Below, one piece after another: positions 21,475 through 29,725 of a stretch of DNA of 37,013 nucleotides; position 1 is the stretch's first letter; each line of letters opens with the position of its first letter. The stretch lies in the NCBI GenBank assembly GCA_003599625.1, contig QZIU01000022.1:1-37013 (forward strand), given 5' to 3'. A program made the position numbers and the translations under genes. The DNA comes from Candidatus Parcubacteria bacterium (GTDB taxonomy: Bacteria; Patescibacteriota; Minisyncoccia; UBA9983). A model generated the notes under the pieces. The model made no database searches. It was not told where the DNA came from and saw only the letters and a list, made by a program, of their open reading frames with translations.

Positions 21475-22689
21475 TTTGTATCTAAGCGCCACCAAGGGAT
21501 CCAATTTTGCCGCCCGGCGGGACGGGAAAAAGCCGGTGATCAAGCCGACAACCGAAGCGAAAATAACTATGGCGAAAATAAACCACAGCGGGTAGTGGAA
21601 AAGGTTGACGGACTTCCCGCCAAGCGCGTTGGCCAAAAACAAAATACTAAGATTGAATATTTGGGACAAAATAAACCCTATCGCCAGCCCGCTCAAGCCC
21701 CCCAAAAAGCCGATGGCCGTCGCTTCTATCATGAAAAGTTTCTGCACGTCCCTTTCCGTTATGCCGAATATCTTCATCACCCCGATCTCATTCGTTCTTT
21801 CCAGGAGGGCTATGGTCATCGTATTTATCATACCCACGATGGCGACAATCAAAGCGGCTATTCCGAAAAAGGCCAGAATGATCTTCAAGATGTTGAAAAT
21901 TTTGTTGGCCTGATCCACGGTGTCAGCCACCGAAGAAACGTTGAATCCCATTCCAAGGATGTTTGTTTTGACTTCTTCCAAGTTTTTGTCGCTTTTTACC
22001 AGGACTTTGACCAGATAATAAGGCAGATCGAGGTTGGAAATTTTGTCTATCGGCAGATAAATATTATTATTGCTGCCATTTTCCATCACTCCGACCACTG
22101 TAAAAGGCTCGCTATTCTCCACCACCCTTATAGTCTCCACGCCATCCACTATTTCCGGCACATAAAAGGTCAGCTCTACCGCTTTTCCGCTAATATCCCC
22201 TTTATTAAGCACTTGTTCCATTTCCGAACTTATGGTTATGGCCTGCTCGCCTTTTTCCGGAGCCCTGCCTTTCTTAACCCGCTGATTGTTTGATTTGAAA
22301 AAATCTTCCGCGACTCCTTGGGCCAAAATTTCAAAAGCCGTATTTTCCAGATCCATCTGTCCGGAAACAGCTATGATAGGACTTACTTTGACGACAGACT
22401 CGTTTCTTGAGATCGCCTCGGTGAACTTTTTATCCAAAGGCAGGACGCTTTGATTCGGAGAAAACACATCGAGCGTTAAAAGGGCTTCCTTGGAGGAAAT
22501 TTGTTTGAGTAAAATATTTTGCAAACCATAACCGAGGGAAATAAGAAAAAAGATCGTGGCGAAACTGACCCCGATGCCAAGCACGGTAAGAAAAGTTCTT
22601 CCGGTCTTGACTTTGAAGTTTCTTAAAGACAAGGAAAACAAATCCCCCGTCTTGATTTTGGCGATCCTCTTACGATCACTCTTCTTCAT
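21472..22689 (-). CDS. MacB/FtsX-type ABC transporter permease
   Basis: The 405-residue protein has a basic N-terminus, a first membrane helix at about residues 33-56 (TFLTVLGIGVSFATIFFLISLGYG), a large outside MacB_PCD-like domain to about 265, then three helices (LAFFGIAALIVAIVGMINTM, ATAIGFLGGLSGLAIGFILS, FIFAIVIFASVVGLITGFF) and the family tail FPSRRAAKLDPLVALRYK. Such permeases act with a LolD/MacB-type ATPase as mechanotransmission pumps or in lipoprotein or peptide export. The ATPase gene (19806-21047) is downstream on the same strand, separated by the four-helix-bundle insert. A TATAAT lies 10 bases before the ATG. Confidence 0.88.
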   Translation of the reverse strand: MKKSDRKRIAKIKTGDLFSLSLRNFKVKTGRTFLTVLGIGVSFATIFFLISLGYGLQNILLKQISSKEALLTLDVFSPNQSVLPLDKKFTEAISRNESVVKVSPIIAVSGQMDLENTAFEILAQGVAEDFFKSNNQRVKKGRAPEKGEQAITISSEMEQVLNKGDISGKAVELTFYVPEIVDGVETIRVVENSEPFTVVGVMENGSNNNIYLPIDKISNLDLPYYLVKVLVKSDKNLEEVKTNILGMGFNVSSVADTVDQANKIFNILKIILAFFGIAALIVAIVGMINTMTIALLERTNEIGVMKIFGITERDVQKLFMIEATAIGFLGGLSGLAIGFILSQIFNLSILFLANALGGKSVNLFHYPLWFIFAIVIFASVVGLITGFFPSRRAAKLDPLVALRYK

Positions 22690-22699
22690 GATACCCCAA

Positions 22700-22705
22700 A
22701 TTATA
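22700..22705 (-). promoter_or_regulatory. -10 box (TATAAT) of the permease operon
   Basis: A perfect TATAAT on the minus strand lies 10 bases before the ATG at 22689, predicting a leader of about 3 bases. No good -35 box is visible. Confidence 0.4.
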
Positions 22706-22739
22706 TCAGGATTATTTAAAATTTCTAATTTTATTAGTT

Positions 22740-23261
22740 TTAAAACTCAAATCTCAAAACGCAAAAACCAAGAAAAAAAAGAAAAATTACAATAAACACC
22801 GCCTGCAGCAAAACTCCCAATACCGGAAACTTCACTCTCAAAAAATCATTCCTATTATGGATCGCCAAATGAATCTTTTGCAGGAAACGGAGAGGCTCTT
22901 TTCTTATTTTAAAATAGAAAAACTGGAGCAAATCCGGCAAAACTCCGCCGATAAGGCCGATAAATAAAATCGGCCAAGGGAGTTTGAAATAAAATCCATA
23001 GATAAACGAGGTTAAGGCCAGGCCAAGAAAAAAATCGAAAGAAATCTTCAGAATATCTTTTAAGAAATTCTTGTCTATTTTGAGATCATCTTCAAGCGTT
23101 CCCTCTTTGCCTTTTTTGTGCGAGCCGAGATGGTAATCCCAGTGAGGAATGGCATCAAGCAAATAATGACTGGCAAAGGCCGCCGCAAAACCGACCGGAA
23201 AACTTCCCGGGAAAATAGCGGCCAAACCGGCTCCGATCATGGCATGGGTGGTTAGCGTCAT
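22740..23261 (-). CDS. YdjM/DUF457-type membrane-bound metal-dependent hydrolase-like protein
   Basis: The 173-residue protein begins MTLTTHAMIGAGLAAIF and has HYLLDAIPHWDYHLG at about residues 32-46, the conserved His/Asp pattern of the YdjM-like family. It has three or four membrane helices (about 75-92, 96-115, 147-168), with GGVLPDLLQFFYF carrying another conserved Asp. The family is annotated as putative inner-membrane metal-dependent hydrolases; the reaction is not known. The last residues (CVLRFEF) are encoded by a 7-nt repeat array that also contains the stop codon. Confidence 0.7.
   Translation of the reverse strand: MTLTTHAMIGAGLAAIFPGSFPVGFAAAFASHYLLDAIPHWDYHLGSHKKGKEGTLEDDLKIDKNFLKDILKISFDFFLGLALTSFIYGFYFKLPWPILFIGLIGGVLPDLLQFFYFKIRKEPLRFLQKIHLAIHNRNDFLRVKFPVLGVLLQAVFIVIFLFFLGFCVLRFEF
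22742..22769. repeat. Heptad array (AAAACTC type) in a gene's 3' end
   Basis: Four 7-base units start at 22742, 22749, 22756 and 22763 (AAAACTC, AAATCTC and relatives). They overlap the final codons of the YdjM-like gene, whose TAA is at 22740-22742. Confidence 0.55.
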
Positions 23262-23317
23262 GAGACAACAGGGCTATTTTACTCCGACAAAAGACAAAAA
23301 GCCACGAACAGAGAATA

Positions 23318-23394
23318 TTTAGCAAATTAGGTTGTAGGAGTTAGCTTTTTAGAAAACTCTTGCTAAAAAGCTACAAGCTAATTCCTACAACCTT
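23318..23394. repeat. Palindromic TAG heptad array (TTGTAGG/AATTAGC type)
   Basis: The region can be cut into eleven consecutive 7-base units. The first five carry TAG and most of the last five carry CTA, so the two halves are inverted. GGTTGTAGGAGTTAG (23330-23344) pairs with 23378-23392 with one mismatch, and CTTTTTAG (23345-23352) pairs with 23363-23370. It lies two bases beyond the TAG stop of the 23396-23680 gene and before the YdjM-like gene, so it may also serve as a terminator or RNA-processing hairpin. Confidence 0.6.
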
Positions 23395-23395
23395 C

Positions 23396-23680
23396 CTAGT
23401 GCTTATCTTCCCTCGCTTCCTGCAGCGACTGCTTGGCGTAGATGAGCGAATCGAGCATGAATTTAAGAAGCTTCTCCTCCTGCGCGTCTATTTTGTTGTC
23501 CAAATTCTTGAACCGTTCCAGGTGCTGGGAGAAAATTTCAAAACTCGAAGTGAAATACTCTTTCAGTTCCCGGTCGGTAAAGTCCCCTTCTTTAATCTTG
23601 TCGTTAATGAACCAAAACTGAGAAAGTTGCGAATCGTAAGAAACATTGATCTGGTTTTTTATTTTGTATGTTTTTTCCAT
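23396..23680 (-). CDS. Small charged helical protein of unknown function
   Basis: The 94-residue product, MEKTYKIKNQINVSY..., has a short strand-rich start and then long helices (REYLKEYF-like and LERFKNLDNKIDAQEEKLLKFML) that could form a helical hairpin or coiled coil. It has no signal peptide, cysteines or catalytic motif. I do not recognise a family. It lies between a DnaA-box hairpin upstream and a palindromic heptad array downstream. Confidence 0.5.
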   Translation of the reverse strand: MEKTYKIKNQINVSYDSQLSQFWFINDKIKEGDFTDRELKEYFTSSFEIFSQHLERFKNLDNKIDAQEEKLLKFMLDSLIYAKQSLQEAREDKH

Positions 23681-23734
23681 TTTTTAAAAAAATTAATAGT
23701 TATTTATTTTGCTGCGGATAATTTCATTACTTGC

Positions 23735-23802
23735 CTGTGGATAACTTTGAAGTCCCGCCTGGTTAGGCTTCGAACCTGGCGGGTCGGCAAAGTTATCCAC
23801 AG
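23735..23802. other. Perfect 15-bp inverted repeat carrying two DnaA boxes around a GC-rich hairpin
   Basis: 23735-23749 and 23788-23802 are exact inverted copies. Each contains a consensus DnaA box (TGTGGATAA at 23737-23745; TTATCCACA at 23793-23801). Inside, CCCGCCTGGTT (23754-23764) pairs with AACCTGGCGGG (23773-23783) with one mismatch. No T run follows, so it is not a classic terminator. Related half-copies are at 5728 and 10608. It could bind DnaA as a regulatory or titration site; an origin is unlikely here. Confidence 0.55.
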
Positions 23803-23822
23803 CATTTCCATTACAGCCTTAC

Positions 23823-24566
23823 TCAATTATACTTCCCCGGCACGCTGGCAAAATTATCCTTCGTCACGATCACATGATCTAGCAGATTGATGCCGAGCAA
23901 GTTTCCCGCCTTAACAAGCTGGCTGGTTATCTCGATATCCATTTTACTGGCTTCCGCCACGCCGGATGGATGATTATGGACAAGAATCACTCCCGCGGCC
24001 GAGTATTCCACGGCCGGTTTGAAAACCTCCCTCGGGTGAATGATGTTGGAATCCACCGTGCCGATGGAGATCACTTCGTCGTGAATGACGACATGGTGCG
24101 CGTTCAAATAAATCCCCCTGAGATGTTCTTTGGCCAAACCTCTCATGTCTCCGACATATTCGAAGACATCCCTCGGCGTTCTGATGACGGCAAGCCTGTT
24201 TCCCTTCCTGTCGAAGAAGCGGCGGCCAAGCTCCGAGCAAGCCGCGATTTGCATCGCCTTCACCAAAGGTATATCCAAATCTTTGGCCATCACCTTGGGA
24301 TCATGCTGCCTCATCACGCTTTTCTCGCCATATTCTTTTAAGATCCTGCCAGCCATCGACAGGACATCTTCCTTTTTTGTGCCGACGCCGAGCATAACGG
24401 CCAAAAGTTCTTGGACGGCAAGAGAAGACACCCCGTTCTTCAGGAGTTTTTCCCGCGGCTTTTCGTCAGAAGGCAGATCTCTTATCCGGATAACATAATT
24501 CCGAACATTGTCGCAAAAAACGGCGTTTATCAGATCGTTATTTTTTATCGTGTATACTTGTTGCAT
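23823..24566 (-). CDS. radC: RadC-family JAB/MPN-domain protein (UPF0758)
   Basis: From the ATG at 24564-24566 the protein is 247 residues. It has a helix-hairpin-helix-like N-terminal half (SSLAVQELLAVMLGVGTKKEDVL) and a C-terminal JAB domain with the metal motif VILVHNHPSGVAEASKMDIEIT near residues 194-214 plus the glutamate in HDEVISIGTVD. The HxHPSG...D pattern is intact, so zinc binding is expected. The cellular role is still unsettled; the old DNA-repair assignment has been questioned. The upstream TTG start is rejected in favour of this ATG, which has TATTTT 8 bases upstream. Confidence 0.85.
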   Translation of the reverse strand: MQQVYTIKNNDLINAVFCDNVRNYVIRIRDLPSDEKPREKLLKNGVSSLAVQELLAVMLGVGTKKEDVLSMAGRILKEYGEKSVMRQHDPKVMAKDLDIPLVKAMQIAACSELGRRFFDRKGNRLAVIRTPRDVFEYVGDMRGLAKEHLRGIYLNAHHVVIHDEVISIGTVDSNIIHPREVFKPAVEYSAAGVILVHNHPSGVAEASKMDIEITSQLVKAGNLLGINLLDHVIVTKDNFASVPGKYN

Positions 24567-24674
24567 TGATATCAAAAATATTATTTTGCTAATTTGTAAA
24601 AACAGGAAAATCGCCCTATTTTCCGATGTTTCTTAATAGTCTAGCAAATGGAGATAAAATCTTTATAAAGTCGT

Positions 24675-25307
24675 TCAACGGTAGAATTTTTTCCCTCCGG
24701 AAATGTAAATTATAAAAATAACAAGCAAGCCTATCGGGATGGAAATAATTTGATATATCAGCGGGAGGGTTCCCAGATACGCAAGAAGGAAAGCGAACGG
24801 AGAAATGCCGACAACGGTGGCTAAAGTGTATCTTCTCCAATCAAGAACGCCGAAGATGCCCAAGGCGTAACTCAAGATATCGACCGGAACCATTATTCGC
24901 AACACGACGACGGACCAAAAAGCCTTTTCCCGCGGAATGTATTTTTGCAATCTGTTGAGCTTTTCCGGAGCGACAAACTTTTGAACCAGGGGCATGCCAT
25001 ATCGCCGCCCGATAATAAAAGCGAGAAGAGATCCGATTGTCCAGCCCAAAATGCTGAGAGCGCCGGTTGCCAATACTCCCCATGCCGAAGCGGCAACGGG
25101 AATCAACGGAGCCGCGCTGACGGGAGCGACAACCGTCGCGGCTATTGCTATGAAGACATAAACAATCATGCCAAAAAATCCTCCGCCTTCCACAAATACG
25201 TTGAGTCGTTCCCCGTATCTTTGAGAGAAATAGGCGGACACCGCGAAAAGAGCCATTACAATGACCGCGGGAACAGCCGCCTTGAAATGTTCTTTTGAAA
25301 TTCTCAC
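24675..25307 (-). CDS. VTT-domain (TVP38/TMEM64, DedA-like) membrane protein
   Basis: The 210-residue protein has a first helix at about residues 11-27, then the VTT region with FFGMIVYVFIAIAATVVAPVSAAPLIPVAASAWGVL, the helix-break motif GSLLAFIIGRRYG near 91-103, then VVVLRIMVPVDILSYALGIFGV and two terminal helices. VTT proteins are membrane scramblase- or transporter-like; DedA relatives help recycle lipid carriers and maintain the proton gradient. The substrate is unknown here. The start is GTG at 25305-25307, preceded by AAGAGG. It follows the FAD oxidoreductase gene by 36 bases on the same strand. Confidence 0.75.
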   Translation of the reverse strand: MRISKEHFKAAVPAVIVMALFAVSAYFSQRYGERLNVFVEGGGFFGMIVYVFIAIAATVVAPVSAAPLIPVAASAWGVLATGALSILGWTIGSLLAFIIGRRYGMPLVQKFVAPEKLNRLQKYIPREKAFWSVVVLRIMVPVDILSYALGIFGVLDWRRYTLATVVGISPFAFLLAYLGTLPLIYQIISIPIGLLVIFIIYISGGKKFYR

Positions 25308-25343
25308 CTCTTTACCTTAACAAGCGACGAGGCGGATGTCTAA

Positions 25344-26591
25344 CTAATATTTAATTGTATTCTTCACCGCGCCGCCGAAAAATTCTTTGGCATAATCCAA
25401 ACCTTTCCTGTAGTATCTTGAAAGTTTTCTTTTGCGGTTAGGATCGTACAGATCGGCCCACTCGTTTGCCCTGCCAGACACCAAGTCCCTGAAGATCATG
25501 GCCGCGACAGCCGAGTAAGTCATCCCGTTCCCGGAGAAAGCGGCAGCCAAATAATGATTTCCCTTATATTCGCCGATAAGAGGAATGCCGTCCGCCGGTT
25601 CAAGGATCGGCCCCCGCCACTTGTTGATCATCTTGTACTGGACCCCCTCCCCCAAAAGCCCCTTCAAATACTCCTCCAGATCTTTGAAATTCTTTTCCTT
25701 GCTTATCGGCAACTCGACCCGGTGATCCGCCCCGCCCAGGATCATTCGATCGGAATTTTCCCGAGGATCGATCCGGAAATAATAATACGGGGAATGCAGA
25801 TCCTGATAAATGGCTTCCCTGATCAAGCCTTTGGGCAATTCGACTTCCATTATATAACTGACATACATGCCCTTTTTAAGAAAAGCCTGCCTTGGCTTAT
25901 TGAACGGATCATATGTCGCGATTATCACCTTGCCGGCTTTTATGATCTTTTGATCCTTCGTTTCAGCCTCGATGATCTTGCGTCCGGACAAATTCGCGAT
26001 CTCGGATCGTTCAAAAATTTTAACTCCCATCGCTTCGATCCTTTCCGCCAGCGGATAGAGAAATTTTAAGGGATGAAACTTCGCCTGATTCTTCACCTCC
26101 AGATAACCATGGTTATTGAAATTCAAATCATTTTCCCGGCTTAATCTTACGTCAAAGCCGAGGCTCTTCGCCGCTTGTTCTTCCCGCTCCAGGGCTTCGA
26201 ACTGTTTCTCAAAAGCGGCGTAAAGATAAGCGGGACATCGTATAAATTCGCAATCTATTCTTTCCGTTTTTATTATTTCTTCGATCAGATCGATCGCCTT
26301 TTCCCCGGAACCCCAGATCTTCTTTATCTCTTCCGGTTCGAACATTTTGACCAGCTCGCTCAAGCCGGTGTCGATCACTTTGGTGATGAAAGCCGTCGTG
26401 TACATCGTCGCTCCGGAGGCGATCTCGCCCGAATCAACCAATGTTACTTTTTTACCCTCTTTGGCCAGAAGATACGCCGTCAAAACGCCGGTGATACCGG
26501 CTCCTATGATGAGAACATCTGTCGACATATCCTCCCCCAGTTTGGGGTAAGTTTTGGTTTTTTTCTCTTCCGCCCAGGTACTTTCAGCCAT
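25344..26591 (-). CDS. FAD-dependent oxidoreductase (glycine/D-amino acid oxidase, DAO family)
   Basis: The 415-residue protein starts with a conserved AEEKKTKTYPKLGEDMSTDVLIIGAGITGVLTAYLLAKEGKKVTLVDSG pattern: the GxGxxG Rossmann motif near residue 33 with the ADP-binding acid at the strand end, and then SGATMYTTAFIT. The C-terminal FAD block is DGIPLIGEYKGNHYLAAAFSGNGMTYS near 340-366. It resembles the DAO domain of Bacillus YhfW-like oxidoreductases but lacks their Rieske domain. Its substrate is unknown. The flavin fold and length are intact. Confidence 0.82.
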   Translation of the reverse strand: MAESTWAEEKKTKTYPKLGEDMSTDVLIIGAGITGVLTAYLLAKEGKKVTLVDSGEIASGATMYTTAFITKVIDTGLSELVKMFEPEEIKKIWGSGEKAIDLIEEIIKTERIDCEFIRCPAYLYAAFEKQFEALEREEQAAKSLGFDVRLSRENDLNFNNHGYLEVKNQAKFHPLKFLYPLAERIEAMGVKIFERSEIANLSGRKIIEAETKDQKIIKAGKVIIATYDPFNKPRQAFLKKGMYVSYIMEVELPKGLIREAIYQDLHSPYYYFRIDPRENSDRMILGGADHRVELPISKEKNFKDLEEYLKGLLGEGVQYKMINKWRGPILEPADGIPLIGEYKGNHYLAAAFSGNGMTYSAVAAMIFRDLVSGRANEWADLYDPNRKRKLSRYYRKGLDYAKEFFGGAVKNTIKY

Positions 26592-26654
26592 GCAAAATAT
26601 AACCTTTCCCTTTTTGATTAGGTAGTTTTGGAGAGAGATCGGGGGCCTAAAGTA

Positions 26655-28136
26655 TCAATCCTCCTTTTTACCCAGGTCCAAAACCTCGTCAACGCGGATC
26701 TGATTGACGAATTCCTTGACGTGGCTGACTAGGATCATGGCCCCGTCGTATTTGTCGAGCGCGGCGGCGATGACCGGCAAATGACGGAAGTTCATGTGAT
26801 TGGTCGGTTCATCCAAAATAAGTAATCCGGGTTTCTGCAACACCAGGCGGGCGAAAGCCACGAGACCCTTTTGCCCTTCGGACAATTTTCCTATTTTGAC
26901 GTTGATCAGTTCCGGGCCGATCAGGAAACCGGCGGCGGTAGCCCTGAGCGTCTCTTCCACTTTCTTTTCCATCACCGCCATGAGCGATTCACGGACGGTA
27001 TCTTCAAAATCAAGCGTGGAAAAATCTTGCCGGTAATAACCCACCCGAACGCCGGGGGTTATTTTCGCGCCTTTGGCCGTTCCATTCGCGATCGATTCCA
27101 GCAAGGTGCTCTTTCCTATGCCGTTCGGGCCGGCCAAAAACAAATGCTGGTTTCTCTTCAAGGAAATACCGACCTTGCGAGTCACTGGCTTATGATTCTT
27201 CACCGCGACGCAGGAAGAAATGTTCAAAACCTCCCCGATTATTTCCGGGTCGCTGCCGGGGGAAGCAAACTGCGATGGAATGACGAATGGCCGGATGGCT
27301 TTATCCTCTTTTCTCACGTCCACTATTTCTTCCTCAAGCTCTTCCGCTTTGTCTCTCATTTTCTTGGCCACTAGGCGCATCTGTCCGCCCTTATGGGCGA
27401 AGAAGTTGGCTTTGTCTTTGTTTTCCTGAATCTCTTTGGCCAGCTGGGCGTTCTTCCGGTTCTCTTTTTCAATCCGGGCGGAAATTTCTTTGACCACGTC
27501 AAAATAATTTCCGGCGTACTGTTCCACCTTCCGGGTAAAAACATCTAGATACAGAACCCCGTGAGTAAAGGCGTTCAGAAATTCCGCGTCGTGAGAAATG
27601 ACGATGCAGGTTTTATTGTAATCGACGAGAAACTGCGTTAGACGCGCTATGCCTTCCTTGTCCAGATTATTGGTGGGCTCGTCCAAAAGAAGCAAGTCCG
27701 GATTTTGTATGAGGGCGGAGGCAAGCAGAAGCCTGGCCTGCTGGCCGCCGGAAAAAGTCTTGATTATTTTGTCATGAGCGGCCTTTAAGTTAACCACCTC
27801 AAGAACCTCGTCGATCCGCGGATCGATATCGTAAATTTTTTCCGAAAAACAGGATTCGAAAAACCGGCGGACAGTGAGATCCATTTGAGATCGCGGAATA
27901 ACCTGCCTGGCCGTGGCCACGGTGAGTTTGGGAGTCGTGTGGATATCTCCCTCTTCGGGTTTATACTCCCCCGTTATAAGGCCGAATATGGTGCTCTTCC
28001 CCGCTCCGTTTTGCCCCATCAAGGTTATCTTCATCCCTCTGCGGACGGAAAAACCAACCTCTTTTAAAATGGGCTTGTTAGGGCCATGCTCGAAGGAAAC
28101 ATCCTCAAAACGGACAATTACTTCATTTTTTGACAT
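26655..28136 (-). CDS. ABC-F-type ATPase (tandem ABC domains, translation-associated)
   Basis: The 493-residue protein has two ABC domains and no membrane helices. Domain 1 has Walker A GQNGAGKST near 39-47, signature FSGGQQARLLLASAL and Walker B LLLLDEPTNNLD. Then comes the ABC-F linker, rich in charged helices (about 217-275, ARIEKENRKNAQLAKEIQ). Domain 2 has GPNGIGKST near 335, signature LSEGQKGLVAFARL and LLILDEPTNHMN. ABC-F proteins act on the ribosome in translation or antibiotic protection; the subclass is not clear. It follows the export operon by 36 bases on the same strand. Confidence 0.88.
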   Translation of the reverse strand: MSKNEVIVRFEDVSFEHGPNKPILKEVGFSVRRGMKITLMGQNGAGKSTIFGLITGEYKPEEGDIHTTPKLTVATARQVIPRSQMDLTVRRFFESCFSEKIYDIDPRIDEVLEVVNLKAAHDKIIKTFSGGQQARLLLASALIQNPDLLLLDEPTNNLDKEGIARLTQFLVDYNKTCIVISHDAEFLNAFTHGVLYLDVFTRKVEQYAGNYFDVVKEISARIEKENRKNAQLAKEIQENKDKANFFAHKGGQMRLVAKKMRDKAEELEEEIVDVRKEDKAIRPFVIPSQFASPGSDPEIIGEVLNISSCVAVKNHKPVTRKVGISLKRNQHLFLAGPNGIGKSTLLESIANGTAKGAKITPGVRVGYYRQDFSTLDFEDTVRESLMAVMEKKVEETLRATAAGFLIGPELINVKIGKLSEGQKGLVAFARLVLQKPGLLILDEPTNHMNFRHLPVIAAALDKYDGAMILVSHVKEFVNQIRVDEVLDLGKKED

Positions 28137-28172
28137 AAAGACACACTACCTTATTTTGGCAGAAAAAGAAAA

Positions 28173-29720
28173 TTATTTGTTTTTAAATCCGGTTAAAGCA
28201 ATCATATCCCCCTCCTCAAGCCCGGATAAAATTTCCGCGTAACCGTCGTCGCCCATCATTCCCAAAATGACGGGGACTTCCTCAACGGCGCTTCCTTCCG
28301 GCGAGATTAATTTCTGGGCAAAATATTTTCCGCCTCTCTGAACCAGCGCGTATATAGGCGCTGTCAAAACATCTTTTTTGGAATCGAAGACAATCTCCAG
28401 ATCAGCGGTCAAACCGCTTTTCAGCTTGTCGTATTTCTCACCCAAAGCGATTTTGACCTTGAAGTTGCTTATACCTTCGATGACAGTCTCGGCCGGATCA
28501 ATATAAACGATCTTGCCAGAAAACTTTTCTTCCGGAAAAGCGTCGAATTTTATGTCGACCTCGTTGCCGATTCCGATCTTGCCGATATTAAGTTCCGGCA
28601 CATAAGCTTCCACTTCCAGGCCGGAATCTCCGATTACTGAAACGATCAAGGCGTTGGCCGTCACGACCTGCCCTGTCTTTGCTTCCTGCTTGGTTAGCAC
28701 TCCGGAAACGGGCGATCTGATATAAGTTTTTTCCAGCTGAGCTTCGATACTGATTATCTGGGCTTCGTATTGCTTTACCCGGCTTTCCTGAACTTGTATG
28801 GCTTCTTTAGTATTGCCGGCCTTCTTAAGCCCCAATTCCTTTTGCGCCAACAAAAGATTCGATTCGGCTGTGTTTGCCTTTTCTTCCGCCGCTATGATAG
28901 CCGAGATCGCGGCATTTACATTGTCTCTGGCGGTGGAAATGTCTTTTTTGTAAGCATCTATGGAAGTTTGCGCCAAACCGGCGTTGGCAGCCAGCCCGTT
29001 TACCATTGCGGCCATATTATTGAGAAAGTTTTTTGCCGACTCGTTATTTTCCTTAACTTTGCCGATCAATCCCTTAACAGCATCAGCATTTATTTTACCG
29101 TTCAAAGCGCTCCAGTCTTTAAGGATGACTTCAATTTCTACTCTTTCTTCTTCCAACCGCTTTTCCATTTGAGAGTCGGGAATGGCAATATTGAGCTGGG
29201 GGTTGACAGTCTTCGGATTGCTTAACATCTGATCAACTTTGTTGTAAACCGCATCATCGGCTTTGGTGTAGGAATCTCCCGCCTTATCGGCGAAATTTTC
29301 TAAAGCGTCTTTAAGGGCGATTTGAGCCGCGTTTACCTGCGTCTCCGATATTTCTATGTCTTCCGGTTTTGTTCCCGATTTGAGATCGGCCAACCTCGCT
29401 TCCTCCGACTCCTTGCTGGCCTGAGCCTGGGCCAGATTTGCCAGAAGCTCTTTCTGGTCCAGCTGGGCTATCGTCTGTCCGGCGTAAACCTTATCGCCAG
29501 CCTCGGCAAAAACTCCGGAAACCTTTCCGGAAACTTGGAAACTCAGATCAACGCTTTTGGCCGGCTTGGTCTTGCCCGTTATTTCCACCTTTTGAATTAT
29601 ACCTCCTTTTTTTAGCGTGACTGCTTCTATTCTTTCCGGTTTCTTGATCAAAGAGTAACCATACCGGCTGGCGACCGCCACAACGGCAATTGCAATTATC
29701 GTTATAATTATTTTCTTCAT
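28173..29720 (-). CDS. MacA/HlyD-type membrane-fusion (efflux adaptor) protein
   Basis: The 515-residue protein has an N-terminal anchor at about residues 3-24, a biotinyl-lipoyl half (VDLSFQVSGKVSGVFAEAGDKVYAGQTIAQLDQ), a long alpha-helical hairpin (about 80-310) with alanine/glutamate-rich coiled-coil text, the returning lipoyl half (IRSPVSGVLTKQEAKTGQVV), and beta-barrel and membrane-proximal domains to VILGMMGDDGYAEILSGLEEGDMI. Such adaptors link an inner-membrane pump to the outside. It is the last gene of a three-gene operon, 5 bases after the ATPase gene. In an organism thought to have one membrane or a reduced envelope, its partner on the outside is unclear. Confidence 0.88.
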   Translation of the reverse strand: MKKIIITIIAIAVVAVASRYGYSLIKKPERIEAVTLKKGGIIQKVEITGKTKPAKSVDLSFQVSGKVSGVFAEAGDKVYAGQTIAQLDQKELLANLAQAQASKESEEARLADLKSGTKPEDIEISETQVNAAQIALKDALENFADKAGDSYTKADDAVYNKVDQMLSNPKTVNPQLNIAIPDSQMEKRLEEERVEIEVILKDWSALNGKINADAVKGLIGKVKENNESAKNFLNNMAAMVNGLAANAGLAQTSIDAYKKDISTARDNVNAAISAIIAAEEKANTAESNLLLAQKELGLKKAGNTKEAIQVQESRVKQYEAQIISIEAQLEKTYIRSPVSGVLTKQEAKTGQVVTANALIVSVIGDSGLEVEAYVPELNIGKIGIGNEVDIKFDAFPEEKFSGKIVYIDPAETVIEGISNFKVKIALGEKYDKLKSGLTADLEIVFDSKKDVLTAPIYALVQRGGKYFAQKLISPEGSAVEEVPVILGMMGDDGYAEILSGLEEGDMIALTGFKNK

Positions 29721-29725
29721 TGCTA

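Noticed and set aside
12046-23394. CRISPR array
   Set aside because: The repeats have 7-nt units without spacers and no cas genes are present.
23735-23802. Replication origin (oriC) based on two DnaA boxes
   Set aside because: There is no dnaA or dnaN gene, no cluster of further boxes and no AT-rich unwinding region beside it; radC and a small ORF flank it.
25554-26069. 171-codon plus-strand ORF inside the FAD oxidoreductase gene
   Set aside because: It is antisense to a well supported flavoprotein and shows only mirrored codon bias.
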